From: Acidobacteriota bacterium
GTDB lineage: Bacteria; Acidobacteriota; Blastocatellia; Pyrinomonadales; Pyrinomonadaceae
Length of the DNA stretch: 64,000 nt
Assembly: GCA_016715115.1 (NCBI GenBank)
Contig: JADKBM010000011.1
Coordinates: 558,001 to 622,000, forward strand
Direction: 5' to 3'
Shown here: in pieces, positions 28,253-38,108 of the stretch
How positions within the stretch are numbered: position 1 is the stretch's first letter
How the letters are laid out: each line of letters begins with the position of its first letter
Notes under the pieces: generated by a model
Told to the model about the DNA's origin: nothing
Seen by the model: the letters and a program-made list of their open reading frames with translations, nothing else
Databases searched by the model: none
Translations under genes and position numbers: made by a program

Positions 28253-28299
28253 CGGCCGCCGCCGACTCCGCACTCCGGCGCGTCAAAAGTCAGAGGCCG

Positions 28300-28382
28300 T
28301 TTCGCGCTCCGCGCTCAGGCAAGCTGGGAAGCTTGCGCTTCAGTCAGGGAAGCTTGCGCTCCAGTCAGCTTAAGCTCCGGTC
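28300..28382. repeat. REP-like palindrome cluster 1, inverted copy
   Basis: Reverse-complement version of the cluster at 27953 (GCGCTCCGCGCTCAGGCAAG, hairpin 28319-28336 with a GGGA loop, then CTTGCGCTCCAGTCAG). The rest of 28383-28787 is non-coding leader with AGGAG before the next start. Confidence 0.75.
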
Positions 28383-28787
28383 GGCTTGGAACGAAGCCAC
28401 CTGTTTCTCGAAGGGCCGAAATTGCCTGCGAAACGAGCAAAAAACAGGATGTGTTTCGTGTATTTGGAGTGCTTCGCGAGAAGGGAATTCGATAACCCCT
28501 GTTTCAGGTCAAATCGTTCGCCTATTCGAGCCCGCGTCACAGGCCTCGGACGGAGGTTCTCGGCTTGACATCAGCGCCGTATCGCGTTAATTTTGCCGCA
28601 CATTAAAAAATTCCCGGACAACAAAGGATTTCCCCCCGTTTTTCTTTTACCGGTTGTTTGGGGTGAGTTTTGCCCCGTTCCGACTAATAAATAATCAGGA
28701 GTTTCGTCCGCCCGGTTTTGAACAAACCGTTGCCACAATACCATTTTGCCGCCCGGCCCCAGCGCTTTCGCATTCAGGAGAATTCTT

Positions 28788-31700
28788 ATGAGCATCGTCA
28801 ACCGTTCGTCCAAGTCAGCCCGAGTCATCGTCATTGGTCTTTTATTGACATTGGTTTCCTCAATCGTCCTTGCATCCAAATGGGACAGCGTGGTGACTTT
28901 CGCCCAATCAGTCAGCACGGGTTTGAGGCCGGTTCAAACCGATAATCAAAACGATCAGACGGAAACTCCACGCCCGAAGACCGTCGACAATGAAGCACTT
29001 GTGCCGTTGGTTGGAACATATAACATTCCCGGCGATTACACGGATCTGGCAGCTGCGATAACTGACCTTAATCTCCAAGGGGTCGGCGGGGCGGTGACGC
29101 TTAATCTGGTGGCGGGCAATCCGCAGACCGCTCCGGCAGGCGGCTATGTCGTCGGCGGGACAGGCTCGCTCGTTTTGACGACCTCGAGTGTGACCAACAC
29201 CATCACCATACAGGGCAACGGCAACACGATCACCGCACCGACAACACACACCGTCGGCGCATTAAACGATGCGATTTTCAAGCTCGTTGGCGCGGACTGG
29301 ATTACGATTTCGGGATTTACGATGCAGGAAAATGCCGCGAACACCACTACGGCGGCGGGTACGAACAATATGACCGAGTTCGGCGTCGCCTTATTTTATG
29401 TTACGGCCACCGACGGCGCACAGAACAATACTATTCAGAACAACACGATTGACCTTAATCGAACATACCAAAATACATTTGGGATTTACAGTACGGTGCG
29501 CCATACTGCCACATCGTTGACTACTGCTGAAATTACAGCTGCTACCGGTTCAAACAGCGGGACAAAAATCTATGGAAATACAATTACCGACGTGAATATG
29601 GGGATCGTTTATATTGGGGCATTAACTGGAGCCAATATGGACACTGGTCTGGACATCGGTGGCACAAGCGCACCGACTGGAAATAATATTAACAATTATG
29701 GAACAACCGGAGCGTTTTCTAGCTATCCGTCAGTTTCCGGCTCGGTAAACGGAATTCTCACAAACAATCAGCTGAATTCAAATGTTTCTTTTAACAGTAT
29801 TGCCAGTTCTGTCGGCGGCGTTACCGGAGCATTCACAGAGCGAGGTATTTACTCGCAAACGACAGGAACTCTCCCGACAACAGGTACGATTACAAGAACT
29901 TTCAATAACAACAATATTTCTGTTAGAAGTGCGGCAGTAGGTAGTCCAATATTCGGAATTCTCGACGAAGGAGGCAATTCTACTCTTTCGGTCACGATTA
30001 GTAACAACGATTTTAATAACACTACCCACACGGTTGCTTCCAGCGGTGCGATTACTCTTTTATCCAAAACAACTGCGCCCCAAAATACGACGATAAACAA
30101 CAACACTTTCACAAATTTATCGGTTAACACGACAGGTTCGGTAACATTCATTTCAGCAAATTACACAATTCTCGCCAATGGCACACAAAATGTTAACGGG
30201 AATTCTATAGTTACAGGTTTCAATAAAACTGGGGCTGGCGGAACTGTTACGCTTTTTACAAATAACGGAAGCTCGCCCGCAACAGTTACTGAACAGAACA
30301 ATAATAACAATTTCTCGAATATTACTGTCACCGGAGCTACAACAATCGCCGGTTGGGCGAGCACCGATGGCGGTTCGCCGGTCAAAACAGTTACCGGTAA
30401 CACTTTTTCAAACTGGGTGGGAGGAACAGGTGCAGTCACAGCATTGACAGTTAGTTTTTCCGGATCGGCGACAGTTTCAGGCAATACGGTGAGCAACATT
30501 TCGGGCGCGGGAGCAATTACGGCTATCAACACAAGTTCGGGAATTCAGACATTTACACAAAATACGGTTAACAATTTGACCGGTTCGGGAACAGGTGGTG
30601 TCGTCGGAATGTCTTCAACCGGCGGTACAACACAAACATTTTCAAGAAACAAAGTTTATGGCATCTCGAACACGAACGCGGGCGGTTCGGCAAACGGTAT
30701 TTTCATTCAAGCCGGCACGACCACAAATCTTCAAAACAACATTGTCGGCGATATCACCGCGCCGAATCTGAACGCGACTAATTCGCTGAACGGTATCAAT
30801 ATTTTTGGCGGCACGACCGTTACGGCGGATTTCAATACAGTTCATCTGAACGCTTCGAGTGTCGGCACAAATTTCGGATCGAGCGCGCTTAACGCTTCGT
30901 CAACGCCGAATGTTACGCTGCGTAACAATGTTCTCGTGAATACCTCGACCGCCGCCGGAACAGGTTTGACCGTTGCCTATCGTCGAAGTTCGGCGACGCT
31001 GACGACTTATAACGCAGCTTCAAACAACAACGGTTTTTACGCGGGAACACCGAGCGCGACCAATCTGATTTTCAACGACGCTACAAATTCCGATCAGACA
31101 ATCGCGGCGTACAAAGCCCGTGTTGCGTCGCGTGATTCGGCATCATTCAGCGAAAATCCGCCGTTCTTAAGCACGGTCGGCACAAACGCGAATTTCCTGC
31201 ACATCAACCCGGCAACGCCGACCCAACTCGAAAGCGGCGGCATTCCGGTTGCGGGGATCACGGACGACTTTGACGGTAACACGCGCAATGTTTCAACGCC
31301 GGATGTCGGCGCGGATGAAGGCGCATTCACATTGCTTGATCTGGTTGCTCCTTCAATTTCTTATACGGCATTGTTGAATACTTCAAGCACCTCAAACAGA
31401 GTTTTGACGACAACGATTACCGATGCGAGCGGCGTAGCGGGTGGCGCACTTGCGCCGCGTATCTATTTCCGTAAAAATGCCGAAGCGTATTTTTCGACCC
31501 AATGCAGCGGTAGCAGTCCGACCTACACTTGTACGATTGATTACTCGCTCGTCGGTGGCGGAACGGTCATGAGCGGCGATGTAATTCAATACTTTGTCGT
31601 CGCGCAGGACGTAGCGGGCAATGTCGGCGCAAATCCAAGTGGCGGCTTTACGGCAACTAATGTCAACAGCGTCACGACTCCGCCGACTACGCCGAGTCAA

Positions 31701-34700
31701 TACACGATTGTTGCCGCGATCAGCGGTTCGTTCAATGTCGGCACGGGTGAAACATATACTTCGTTGACCAACGCAGGCGGCATTTTTGAATATATTAACA
31801 ACAATGAAGTTACCGGAAATATCACCATCAATATTACGAGTGATTTGACAGGTGAACTGGGAACGAATGCGCTGAACCAATTTACTTCGCCGCATACGAT
31901 TCTCATCAGACCGAGCGTTGCTGCACGAAGCATCACGGGAGCGGCGGCTTCAACAGCGTTGATTCGGATCAACGGCGCAAGCGGCGTGACGATCGACGGT
32001 TCAACCTCCGGCGGCACTGATCGGAGTCTGACGATCACCAATACGAGTGTGACCTCTCCGTCGGTGGTAAGGTTCGGTTCGATCGGAACGACGCCGATCA
32101 CCAACGACACGTTGAAAAACTGTATCATCATCAACGGCGTCAATACGTCGTCGGCAGTGACCGTTTTGGATACGGCCGGATCGTTGGCAGGTTATTTCAC
32201 CAATTTGACGATTCAGAACAACGATATCCGCACAGCGTTTGTCGGTATCTTTGCCAACGCGATAGTTCAGGCGGGCAACGGTTCGGGCTATTTGGTGACG
32301 GGCAACAAGCTCGATAATTCGGGGGCGACCGCGATCAGAAACGTCGGTGTCTATGTTCAGGGTGCGGACGGTGCGACTGTTAGCAACAATTCCGTCGGTA
32401 ACTTCAACACGGCCGATGGTGAAAACGATACAGGTATCTGGTTTGCAACGGGCACAGTAAATTCAACAATTAGCGGAAATACGGTGACAACTCTCGGTTA
32501 TACAGGGACAAGTACTTTCACAACCTATGGCATTCGTGATAACGGCGGTGCAACGGTTTCGGGCAACAGTATTAGCCAAAACACCGTTTCGGGCATTTCG
32601 TCAAACGGTACCCCGACCAGTGGACCAACGGTCATTGGTATTGAGAATTCAAGCGGCGGAACGACGATTCAAAGGAATAATGTTCAGGGCATTGTCGCAA
32701 GCAACACAGGTACTTACGGAGCAACCGGCATCAATATTAGTGCCGGTAACAACGCGGTGGTGAAAAACAACTTTGTCAGCAATGTCAGCGGCGATATGAC
32801 CGGCGGCGCAGCTTTCTCGACGACATTCGGAATCTTTGGACTGAGGGTCGGTGCGGGAACGGGACACCAGATCTACAACAACTCGGTCAATCTGTATGGT
32901 GCTCGCTCCGGAACAGCGACGACAAGTTTGCTGACTGCCGCGATTGGTGTTGTCAGTACAGCATCGACCGGTATGGATATTCGCAATAACATCTTTGCGA
33001 ACAACATCACCGGAGGAACAACGTCGATCGCGAACGTTTCTGCATACTTGCCGTCAGGCGGTACGTCGGCGATGAACCTGACGTGGAACAACAACTCTTA
33101 CTATTTTGGTACCGATGTGGCGAGAGCCGGCGCGGGACAAGCGGGAACGACCGCCGGAACGAACTTCTATACGACATTGTCAGCGCTCGCGGCATACACG
33201 AGCACTTTGTCACCGGCGGCGACCAACGACAACGCGTCCTTGTCTTCGACAGGTGCGGTTCCGTTCACATCGGCGAACGATCTGCATGTTTCCACGGGCG
33301 CAGCCGAAATCGATACCGGGGCAACCATTGCTTCCGTAACGAACGACTTCGACGGCCAATCTCGTCCGTTCGGTGCGGCATATGACATCGGCGCGGATGA
33401 AATTACTCCGATCGTTACCTACACCGTGGCGTATGACGCCAATGGCGGTACGGGATCGCAAACGGATCCGAACAGTCCGTATGCGTCGGGGTCGACCGTG
33501 ACGGTGCTCGGGACGGGAACGATCGCTCGGACCGGCTACACGTTCGCGAACTGGAATACGGCTGCGAACGGTTCGGGCACGAGCTATGCTCCGTCGGCGA
33601 CGTTCAGCATTGCGGCCAACACGACGCTCTATGCCCAATGGACGATCAACTCGTACACGGTGACGTTCAACGGCAACGGCAGCGACGGCGGCGCGACGGC
33701 TTTGCAGACCAACAACTACAACACGGTCGCGGCATTGACCTCGAACGGCTTTACACGGACGGGCTACACGTTCGCCGGCTGGAACACGCTGGCGGGCGGC
33801 GGCGGCACGGCGTATGCCGACGGCGCGAACTACACGTTCACCGCAGACATTACGCTCTACGCGCAGTGGACGATCAATACCTATACGCTGAACTATGCGG
33901 CGGGGGCGAATGGTTCGCTCACGGGCAATACGTCACAGAATGTGAATTATGGTGGAAGCGGCACGGCTGTTACGGCAGTGCCCGACAGCGGTTATCAGTT
34001 CGTTAACTGGAGTGACAGCTCGACAGCAAATCCAAGAACGGATACGAATGTCACCGGAAACATCTCGGTTACGGCGAACTTTACCGCGGATGTCTGCTAC
34101 GCGCCGCCGATTGGTATGACCAGTTGGTTCAAGGGCGAGAACAACGGCGACGACGTCTTCGGCCATAACGCGGTCGCGGTCAACGGTGCTGGCTACGGAG
34201 CGGGCAAGGTCGGACAGGCGTTCAGCCTGAACGGATCGAATCAGTACTACGAGAGTACGCCCGACAGTCCGGACTTTGACTTCGGAACGGGCAATTTATC
34301 GATCGACGCGTGGATCAGCCCTGTCAACACGGCGGGAATTCAGCGTATCGTCTCAGCGGGTATCGAGACCGGTTCGCCCACCATGTGGACGTTTGGCTAC
34401 GGCGACGGCTGGGGCGGCGGAACAAAGCTCAACTTCGCATTCTGGAATGGTTCCGGATACGTTGATTATTTCTCCAATGCGATTACCCTTAACCCGAACC
34501 AGTGGTATCACGTTGCCGTCGTCCGCTCGGGCTCGACGATCACCTTCTACCTCAATGGCACGGTCGTAGGTTCGAGCAGCCCGCCGCTCGCGACGATCAA
34601 CGGCGGAACCACGGGCCTCGTGATCGGTGCCCGTAGAAATACTACTTTCCCGGTCTACGAGTTTGCCAACGGTAAGCTGGATGAGATCGAGATATTCCAC

Positions 34701-37673
34701 AGTGCGCTTTCGGCCGGTGACATCCTCGGCATATACAATGCTTCGACGGCCGGCAAGTGTCCGCTGCCGACCTATACGCTGACGGTCAATGCAAACCCGG
34801 TTGCGGGTGGCGCGACCACGCCGTCCGGAGCAACGACGGTTTCGCGCGATGTGCCGAAGGCGATCAGCGCGACTGCGAATCCGGGATACGCCTTTGTCAA
34901 CTGGACAAGCTCGGATGCCGGAGTGACGTTTGCCGACGCAAACGCCGCGAACACCGACGTTGAACTCACCAGCGGCAGTGCAACGATACAGGCGAACTTT
35001 GCGCCGACGGGTACTGTCCAGTTCAGTTCGGGTACCTATTCGGTGACCGAGGGAACGGCAACGGTGACGTTGACGGCGACGCGCACCGGCGGGTCGTCCG
35101 GCGCGGTGACGGCAAACTACAGCCTCGGCGGCGGAACGGCGACCGGGACTGCGGCTTGCGGGACTCCGGGACAGGATTACGTCAATACGGGCGGTTCGGT
35201 CTCTTGGGCCAACGGCGACGCCGCGGACAAGACGTTCAACGTCACGATCTGCAACGACGCGGTTTATGAGCTCTCGCAGACGTTCGGCGCGACTCTCTCG
35301 ATCGCTTCGGGCGGCGCGACGCTTGGCACGCCGAATCCCGCGACCGTGACGATCAACAACGACGATTCGGCGCCGACGATCGCGATCGCGGACGTCTCGC
35401 AGAACGAAGGCGATTCGGGAACGACGAATTTCGGGTTCGGAATCGCCGTCACCGGCGCTTCGGAGGTATCGGCAGGTTTCTCGGTCGCAACCGCGGACGG
35501 CACGGCGACGGCGCCCACTGACTATTCGTCGCTGGGCACGACGGCGATCTCCGCCCCGGCGGACGTCAACCGTACGACGACTACGTATCCGGGACTGGTC
35601 GTTTCGGTCAACGGCGACACGATGTTCGAATCGAACGAAACGTTCTTTATGAACAGTTCGGGTTGCACTGATTGCACGATCTCGGACAATCAGGCAATCG
35701 CGACGATCACGAATGACGACGGTCAGCCGACGGTTCAGTTCTCGGCTCCGACCTATAACAATAACGACGATCTGAGTGGCGGAAACGCTCAAGGCGATCA
35801 ATTGGCGCCGCAAGTCGCGACCATTACGGTGAATCGGACCGGCGCGGCGGGTGATGCTTTCTCGGTCAATTACGCGACCGTCCCGGGCGGCTCGGCAACG
35901 GCCGGCGCAAGCTGTACGACCGGTGTTGATTATATTTCAACTTCGGGAACGCTCAGTTTCGCGGCGGGCGATACGAGCAAGACGTTCGATGTCACGGTTT
36001 GTACCGACTCGCTCTTCGAAGGCAATGAAACGGTCAATCTGGCCGTTACGAGTCCGACGGCACCGGTCATTCTCGGCGCGCAGAACACGGCGGTTTTGAA
36101 CATCATCGATAACGAAACCGTCCCGACGCTGCAGTTCAATTCGGCGACCTATAACGGCAACGAAGGCACGTCGGCGACGATCACCGTGACGCGCACGGGC
36201 GGCACCGCAAACGCCGTTTCGGTGAATTACGCAACCGTTTCGGGAGGTTCGGCAACGGCCGGAACCTGCGGCAGCGGCGGCGATTATGTTTCGACTTCGG
36301 GCACGTTCAACTTTGCCTCTGGCGAAACGAGCAAGACGTTCAACGTCTCGCTTTGCTCGGATGCGGTTGACGACATCGCGGAAACCGTCAATCTGCAGCT
36401 TTCCGCAGCCGGTGGCGGCGCGGTTCTCGGAATGCAATCAACGGCCGTTTTGACGATCAACAACGTTGACGGCATCGCTCCCGTGATCGCGCCGTACGTG
36501 CCGCTTTCGGCGACGACGAACACCAGCCCGCGAGTGTTTACGGTTTCGGTAACGGACAACGTCGGAGTCGTTGCAGTGACGACGTACTACTCGGTCAACG
36601 GCGGCGCGCCGGGAACGATCACCTGCGTTCCGGCGGGCGGAAACGACTGGACGTGCGGCACTCCGGGAGCGTCCATCGGCGATTCGGTCGCATACTACGT
36701 CGCGGCGTTCGACGCGATTGGCAACGCGAGCAATTCGCCGTTTTCAACGGTGCCGTTCCTTTACACGGTCGGCGCGGCGGCGATTCCGGCGGGGACGTAT
36801 ACCGGGCTTGAAGTTGTCGGCGGTTCGACCCTCGGCGGCAACGTCTCGGTGGGCGGCGCGGTCAATCTCGGAGGCCCGAACGGCGGTACGCTCGACACGG
36901 GCGCGTTCACGTTGACGATCGGTTGCGACGGCAACATTGCCGGCGCGGGCGGTTCGAACTACGTCATCGGAACTGTCGAGAAGCAATACTGCACGACGGG
37001 TGCGTTCACCTATCCGGTAGGAACGACGGCAAACGGCCCGTTGCCGCTCGGCGCACCGGCCGAGTACACGCCGTTCACGGCGAACGTCACGGCGCTCGGA
37101 ACGGTTCCGTCATCGCTGACCGTTGCGGTCGTCGACGGCGCGCCTTTGGCGAACGCGGATCCGCTGCAGTCGGTCTCGCGTTACTGGGACGTGACGGAAA
37201 CCGGCGACCTGACGGCGGACATCACGTACCAGTGGCTCCTGGCGGACGTCACCGGAACGGAAAGCCTGTTCAAGGTGATGAAGCGCACCGGCGCGACGAC
37301 TGTCGAGGTCGGCGGCGGAACGGTTGATTCGATGACCCACACGGCGTCGCTCACCGGTGTCACCGTGTTCTCCTCGTGGAGCGCGGGCTTGCTCGCGCCG
37401 ACGGCGGCGAACGCATTGATCGAAGGCCGCGTGATTTCAGCCGACGGACAGGGAATCCGCAACGCGACGGTGATGATCACCGGCGGCGGTCTGAGCGAAC
37501 CGCGGTACGTCCAGACGGGCAGCTTCGGAGCTTTCCGGTTCGACGAACTGCCGGTCGGCGAGACATATATCGTCTCGGTCGTCTCAAGACGGTATGTCTT
37601 CGCCAATCCGACGCGTGCCATCACGCTTGAAGACAACGTGACCGACTTCAATTTCGAAGCGGTTCCGAGATAA
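28788..37673 (+). CDS. Giant surface protein: beta-helix, InlB B-repeats, LamG, Calx-beta, C-terminal module
   Basis: 2961-aa exported protein. Signal peptide about 1-31. Beta-helix regions at about 70-850 and 978-1538, split by an Ig-like segment (SISYTALLNTSSTSNRVL). InlB/Listeria-Bacteroides-type B-repeats at about 1543-1768 (YTVAYDANGGTG, GYTFANWNTAANGSG, TLYAQWTI). A LamG/concanavalin-like domain at about 1770-1991 (SIDAWISP, WYHVAVVRSG, LDEIEIFHSALSAGDI). A second divergent InlB-like piece to about 2075, four Calx-beta units (about 2075-2563), then two beta domains. Residues about 2875-2961 are the shared C-terminal module. AGGAG lies 7 nt before the ATG at 28788. Probably a surface adhesin or glycan binder; the substrate is unknown. 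The part from about 29450 to 33300 is visibly more AT-rich than the rest. Confidence 0.93.
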   Translation: MSIVNRSSKSARVIVIGLLLTLVSSIVLASKWDSVVTFAQSVSTGLRPVQTDNQNDQTETPRPKTVDNEALVPLVGTYNIPGDYTDLAAAITDLNLQGVGGAVTLNLVAGNPQTAPAGGYVVGGTGSLVLTTSSVTNTITIQGNGNTITAPTTHTVGALNDAIFKLVGADWITISGFTMQENAANTTTAAGTNNMTEFGVALFYVTATDGAQNNTIQNNTIDLNRTYQNTFGIYSTVRHTATSLTTAEITAATGSNSGTKIYGNTITDVNMGIVYIGALTGANMDTGLDIGGTSAPTGNNINNYGTTGAFSSYPSVSGSVNGILTNNQLNSNVSFNSIASSVGGVTGAFTERGIYSQTTGTLPTTGTITRTFNNNNISVRSAAVGSPIFGILDEGGNSTLSVTISNNDFNNTTHTVASSGAITLLSKTTAPQNTTINNNTFTNLSVNTTGSVTFISANYTILANGTQNVNGNSIVTGFNKTGAGGTVTLFTNNGSSPATVTEQNNNNNFSNITVTGATTIAGWASTDGGSPVKTVTGNTFSNWVGGTGAVTALTVSFSGSATVSGNTVSNISGAGAITAINTSSGIQTFTQNTVNNLTGSGTGGVVGMSSTGGTTQTFSRNKVYGISNTNAGGSANGIFIQAGTTTNLQNNIVGDITAPNLNATNSLNGINIFGGTTVTADFNTVHLNASSVGTNFGSSALNASSTPNVTLRNNVLVNTSTAAGTGLTVAYRRSSATLTTYNAASNNNGFYAGTPSATNLIFNDATNSDQTIAAYKARVASRDSASFSENPPFLSTVGTNANFLHINPATPTQLESGGIPVAGITDDFDGNTRNVSTPDVGADEGAFTLLDLVAPSISYTALLNTSSTSNRVLTTTITDASGVAGGALAPRIYFRKNAEAYFSTQCSGSSPTYTCTIDYSLVGGGTVMSGDVIQYFVVAQDVAGNVGANPSGGFTATNVNSVTTPPTTPSQYTIVAAISGSFNVGTGETYTSLTNAGGIFEYINNNEVTGNITINITSDLTGELGTNALNQFTSPHTILIRPSVAARSITGAAASTALIRINGASGVTIDGSTSGGTDRSLTITNTSVTSPSVVRFGSIGTTPITNDTLKNCIIINGVNTSSAVTVLDTAGSLAGYFTNLTIQNNDIRTAFVGIFANAIVQAGNGSGYLVTGNKLDNSGATAIRNVGVYVQGADGATVSNNSVGNFNTADGENDTGIWFATGTVNSTISGNTVTTLGYTGTSTFTTYGIRDNGGATVSGNSISQNTVSGISSNGTPTSGPTVIGIENSSGGTTIQRNNVQGIVASNTGTYGATGINISAGNNAVVKNNFVSNVSGDMTGGAAFSTTFGIFGLRVGAGTGHQIYNNSVNLYGARSGTATTSLLTAAIGVVSTASTGMDIRNNIFANNITGGTTSIANVSAYLPSGGTSAMNLTWNNNSYYFGTDVARAGAGQAGTTAGTNFYTTLSALAAYTSTLSPAATNDNASLSSTGAVPFTSANDLHVSTGAAEIDTGATIASVTNDFDGQSRPFGAAYDIGADEITPIVTYTVAYDANGGTGSQTDPNSPYASGSTVTVLGTGTIARTGYTFANWNTAANGSGTSYAPSATFSIAANTTLYAQWTINSYTVTFNGNGSDGGATALQTNNYNTVAALTSNGFTRTGYTFAGWNTLAGGGGTAYADGANYTFTADITLYAQWTINTYTLNYAAGANGSLTGNTSQNVNYGGSGTAVTAVPDSGYQFVNWSDSSTANPRTDTNVTGNISVTANFTADVCYAPPIGMTSWFKGENNGDDVFGHNAVAVNGAGYGAGKVGQAFSLNGSNQYYESTPDSPDFDFGTGNLSIDAWISPVNTAGIQRIVSAGIETGSPTMWTFGYGDGWGGGTKLNFAFWNGSGYVDYFSNAITLNPNQWYHVAVVRSGSTITFYLNGTVVGSSSPPLATINGGTTGLVIGARRNTTFPVYEFANGKLDEIEIFHSALSAGDILGIYNASTAGKCPLPTYTLTVNANPVAGGATTPSGATTVSRDVPKAISATANPGYAFVNWTSSDAGVTFADANAANTDVELTSGSATIQANFAPTGTVQFSSGTYSVTEGTATVTLTATRTGGSSGAVTANYSLGGGTATGTAACGTPGQDYVNTGGSVSWANGDAADKTFNVTICNDAVYELSQTFGATLSIASGGATLGTPNPATVTINNDDSAPTIAIADVSQNEGDSGTTNFGFGIAVTGASEVSAGFSVATADGTATAPTDYSSLGTTAISAPADVNRTTTTYPGLVVSVNGDTMFESNETFFMNSSGCTDCTISDNQAIATITNDDGQPTVQFSAPTYNNNDDLSGGNAQGDQLAPQVATITVNRTGAAGDAFSVNYATVPGGSATAGASCTTGVDYISTSGTLSFAAGDTSKTFDVTVCTDSLFEGNETVNLAVTSPTAPVILGAQNTAVLNIIDNETVPTLQFNSATYNGNEGTSATITVTRTGGTANAVSVNYATVSGGSATAGTCGSGGDYVSTSGTFNFASGETSKTFNVSLCSDAVDDIAETVNLQLSAAGGGAVLGMQSTAVLTINNVDGIAPVIAPYVPLSATTNTSPRVFTVSVTDNVGVVAVTTYYSVNGGAPGTITCVPAGGNDWTCGTPGASIGDSVAYYVAAFDAIGNASNSPFSTVPFLYTVGAAAIPAGTYTGLEVVGGSTLGGNVSVGGAVNLGGPNGGTLDTGAFTLTIGCDGNIAGAGGSNYVIGTVEKQYCTTGAFTYPVGTTANGPLPLGAPAEYTPFTANVTALGTVPSSLTVAVVDGAPLANADPLQSVSRYWDVTETGDLTADITYQWLLADVTGTESLFKVMKRTGATTVEVGGGTVDSMTHTASLTGVTVFSSWSAGLLAPTAANALIEGRVISADGQGIRNATVMITGGGLSEPRYVQTGSFGAFRFDELPVGETYIVSVVSRRYVFANPTRAITLEDNVTDFNFEAVPR

Positions 37674-37700
37674 ATGGGATCGGAGCGATTTGATCCAAAC

Positions 37701-37735
37701 GGCTGCCCGGAGCGATCCGGGCAGCCTTTTTTTTT
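37701..37735 (+). terminator. Rho-independent terminator of the 2961-aa protein gene
   Basis: Perfect 11-bp stem GGCTGCCCGGA / TCCGGGCAGCC, 4-nt loop and nine T, 27 bp after the stop. Confidence 0.92.
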
Positions 37736-37945
37736 GACTGGAGCGCAAGCGGGACTGGAGCGCAAGCGGGACTGGAGCGCAAGCGGGACTGGAGCGCAAG
37801 CGGGACTGGAGCGCAAGCGTCCCCGCTTGCAACGGCGGATACGCCGTGAAGCCGCGGCGTAACAGAACGTAATCTATCCCCGGCGCCGTTCGCGCTCCGC
37901 GCTCAATGCAAGCGGGGACGCTTGCGCTCCAGTGCGGGGACGCTT
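37736..37945. repeat. REP-like palindrome cluster 2
   Basis: Five near-perfect copies of GGGACTGGAGCGCAAGC in tandem, ending in hairpin GCAAGCG-TCCC-CGCTTGC (37813-37830). After about 75 bp an inverted hairpin GCAAGCG-GGGA-CGCTTGC follows (37908-37925), then CGCTCCAGTGCGGGGACGCT. It immediately follows a terminator. The rest, 37946-38108, is an unremarkable leader. Confidence 0.88.
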
Positions 37946-38108
37946 GTCTGCGCTTGGAATAAAAGCAAATCGAATGTAGTATTTTCCGTAATCACCGGCG
38001 ACACGTTTTCTGTGTGCCAGCTTCAAATCCAAATTCAAGTCTCAAGAGCGCCGCAGCGGTCTCGATGCGCCGCCAATCAGAATGCTTGGGCGGAGAAACG
38101 TACAGACA

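Noticed and set aside
28383..28787. Riboswitch (for example c-di-GMP type) in the leader of the 2961-aa gene
   Set aside because: I looked for the conserved GEMM-like core in leaders of the surface genes and did not see it.
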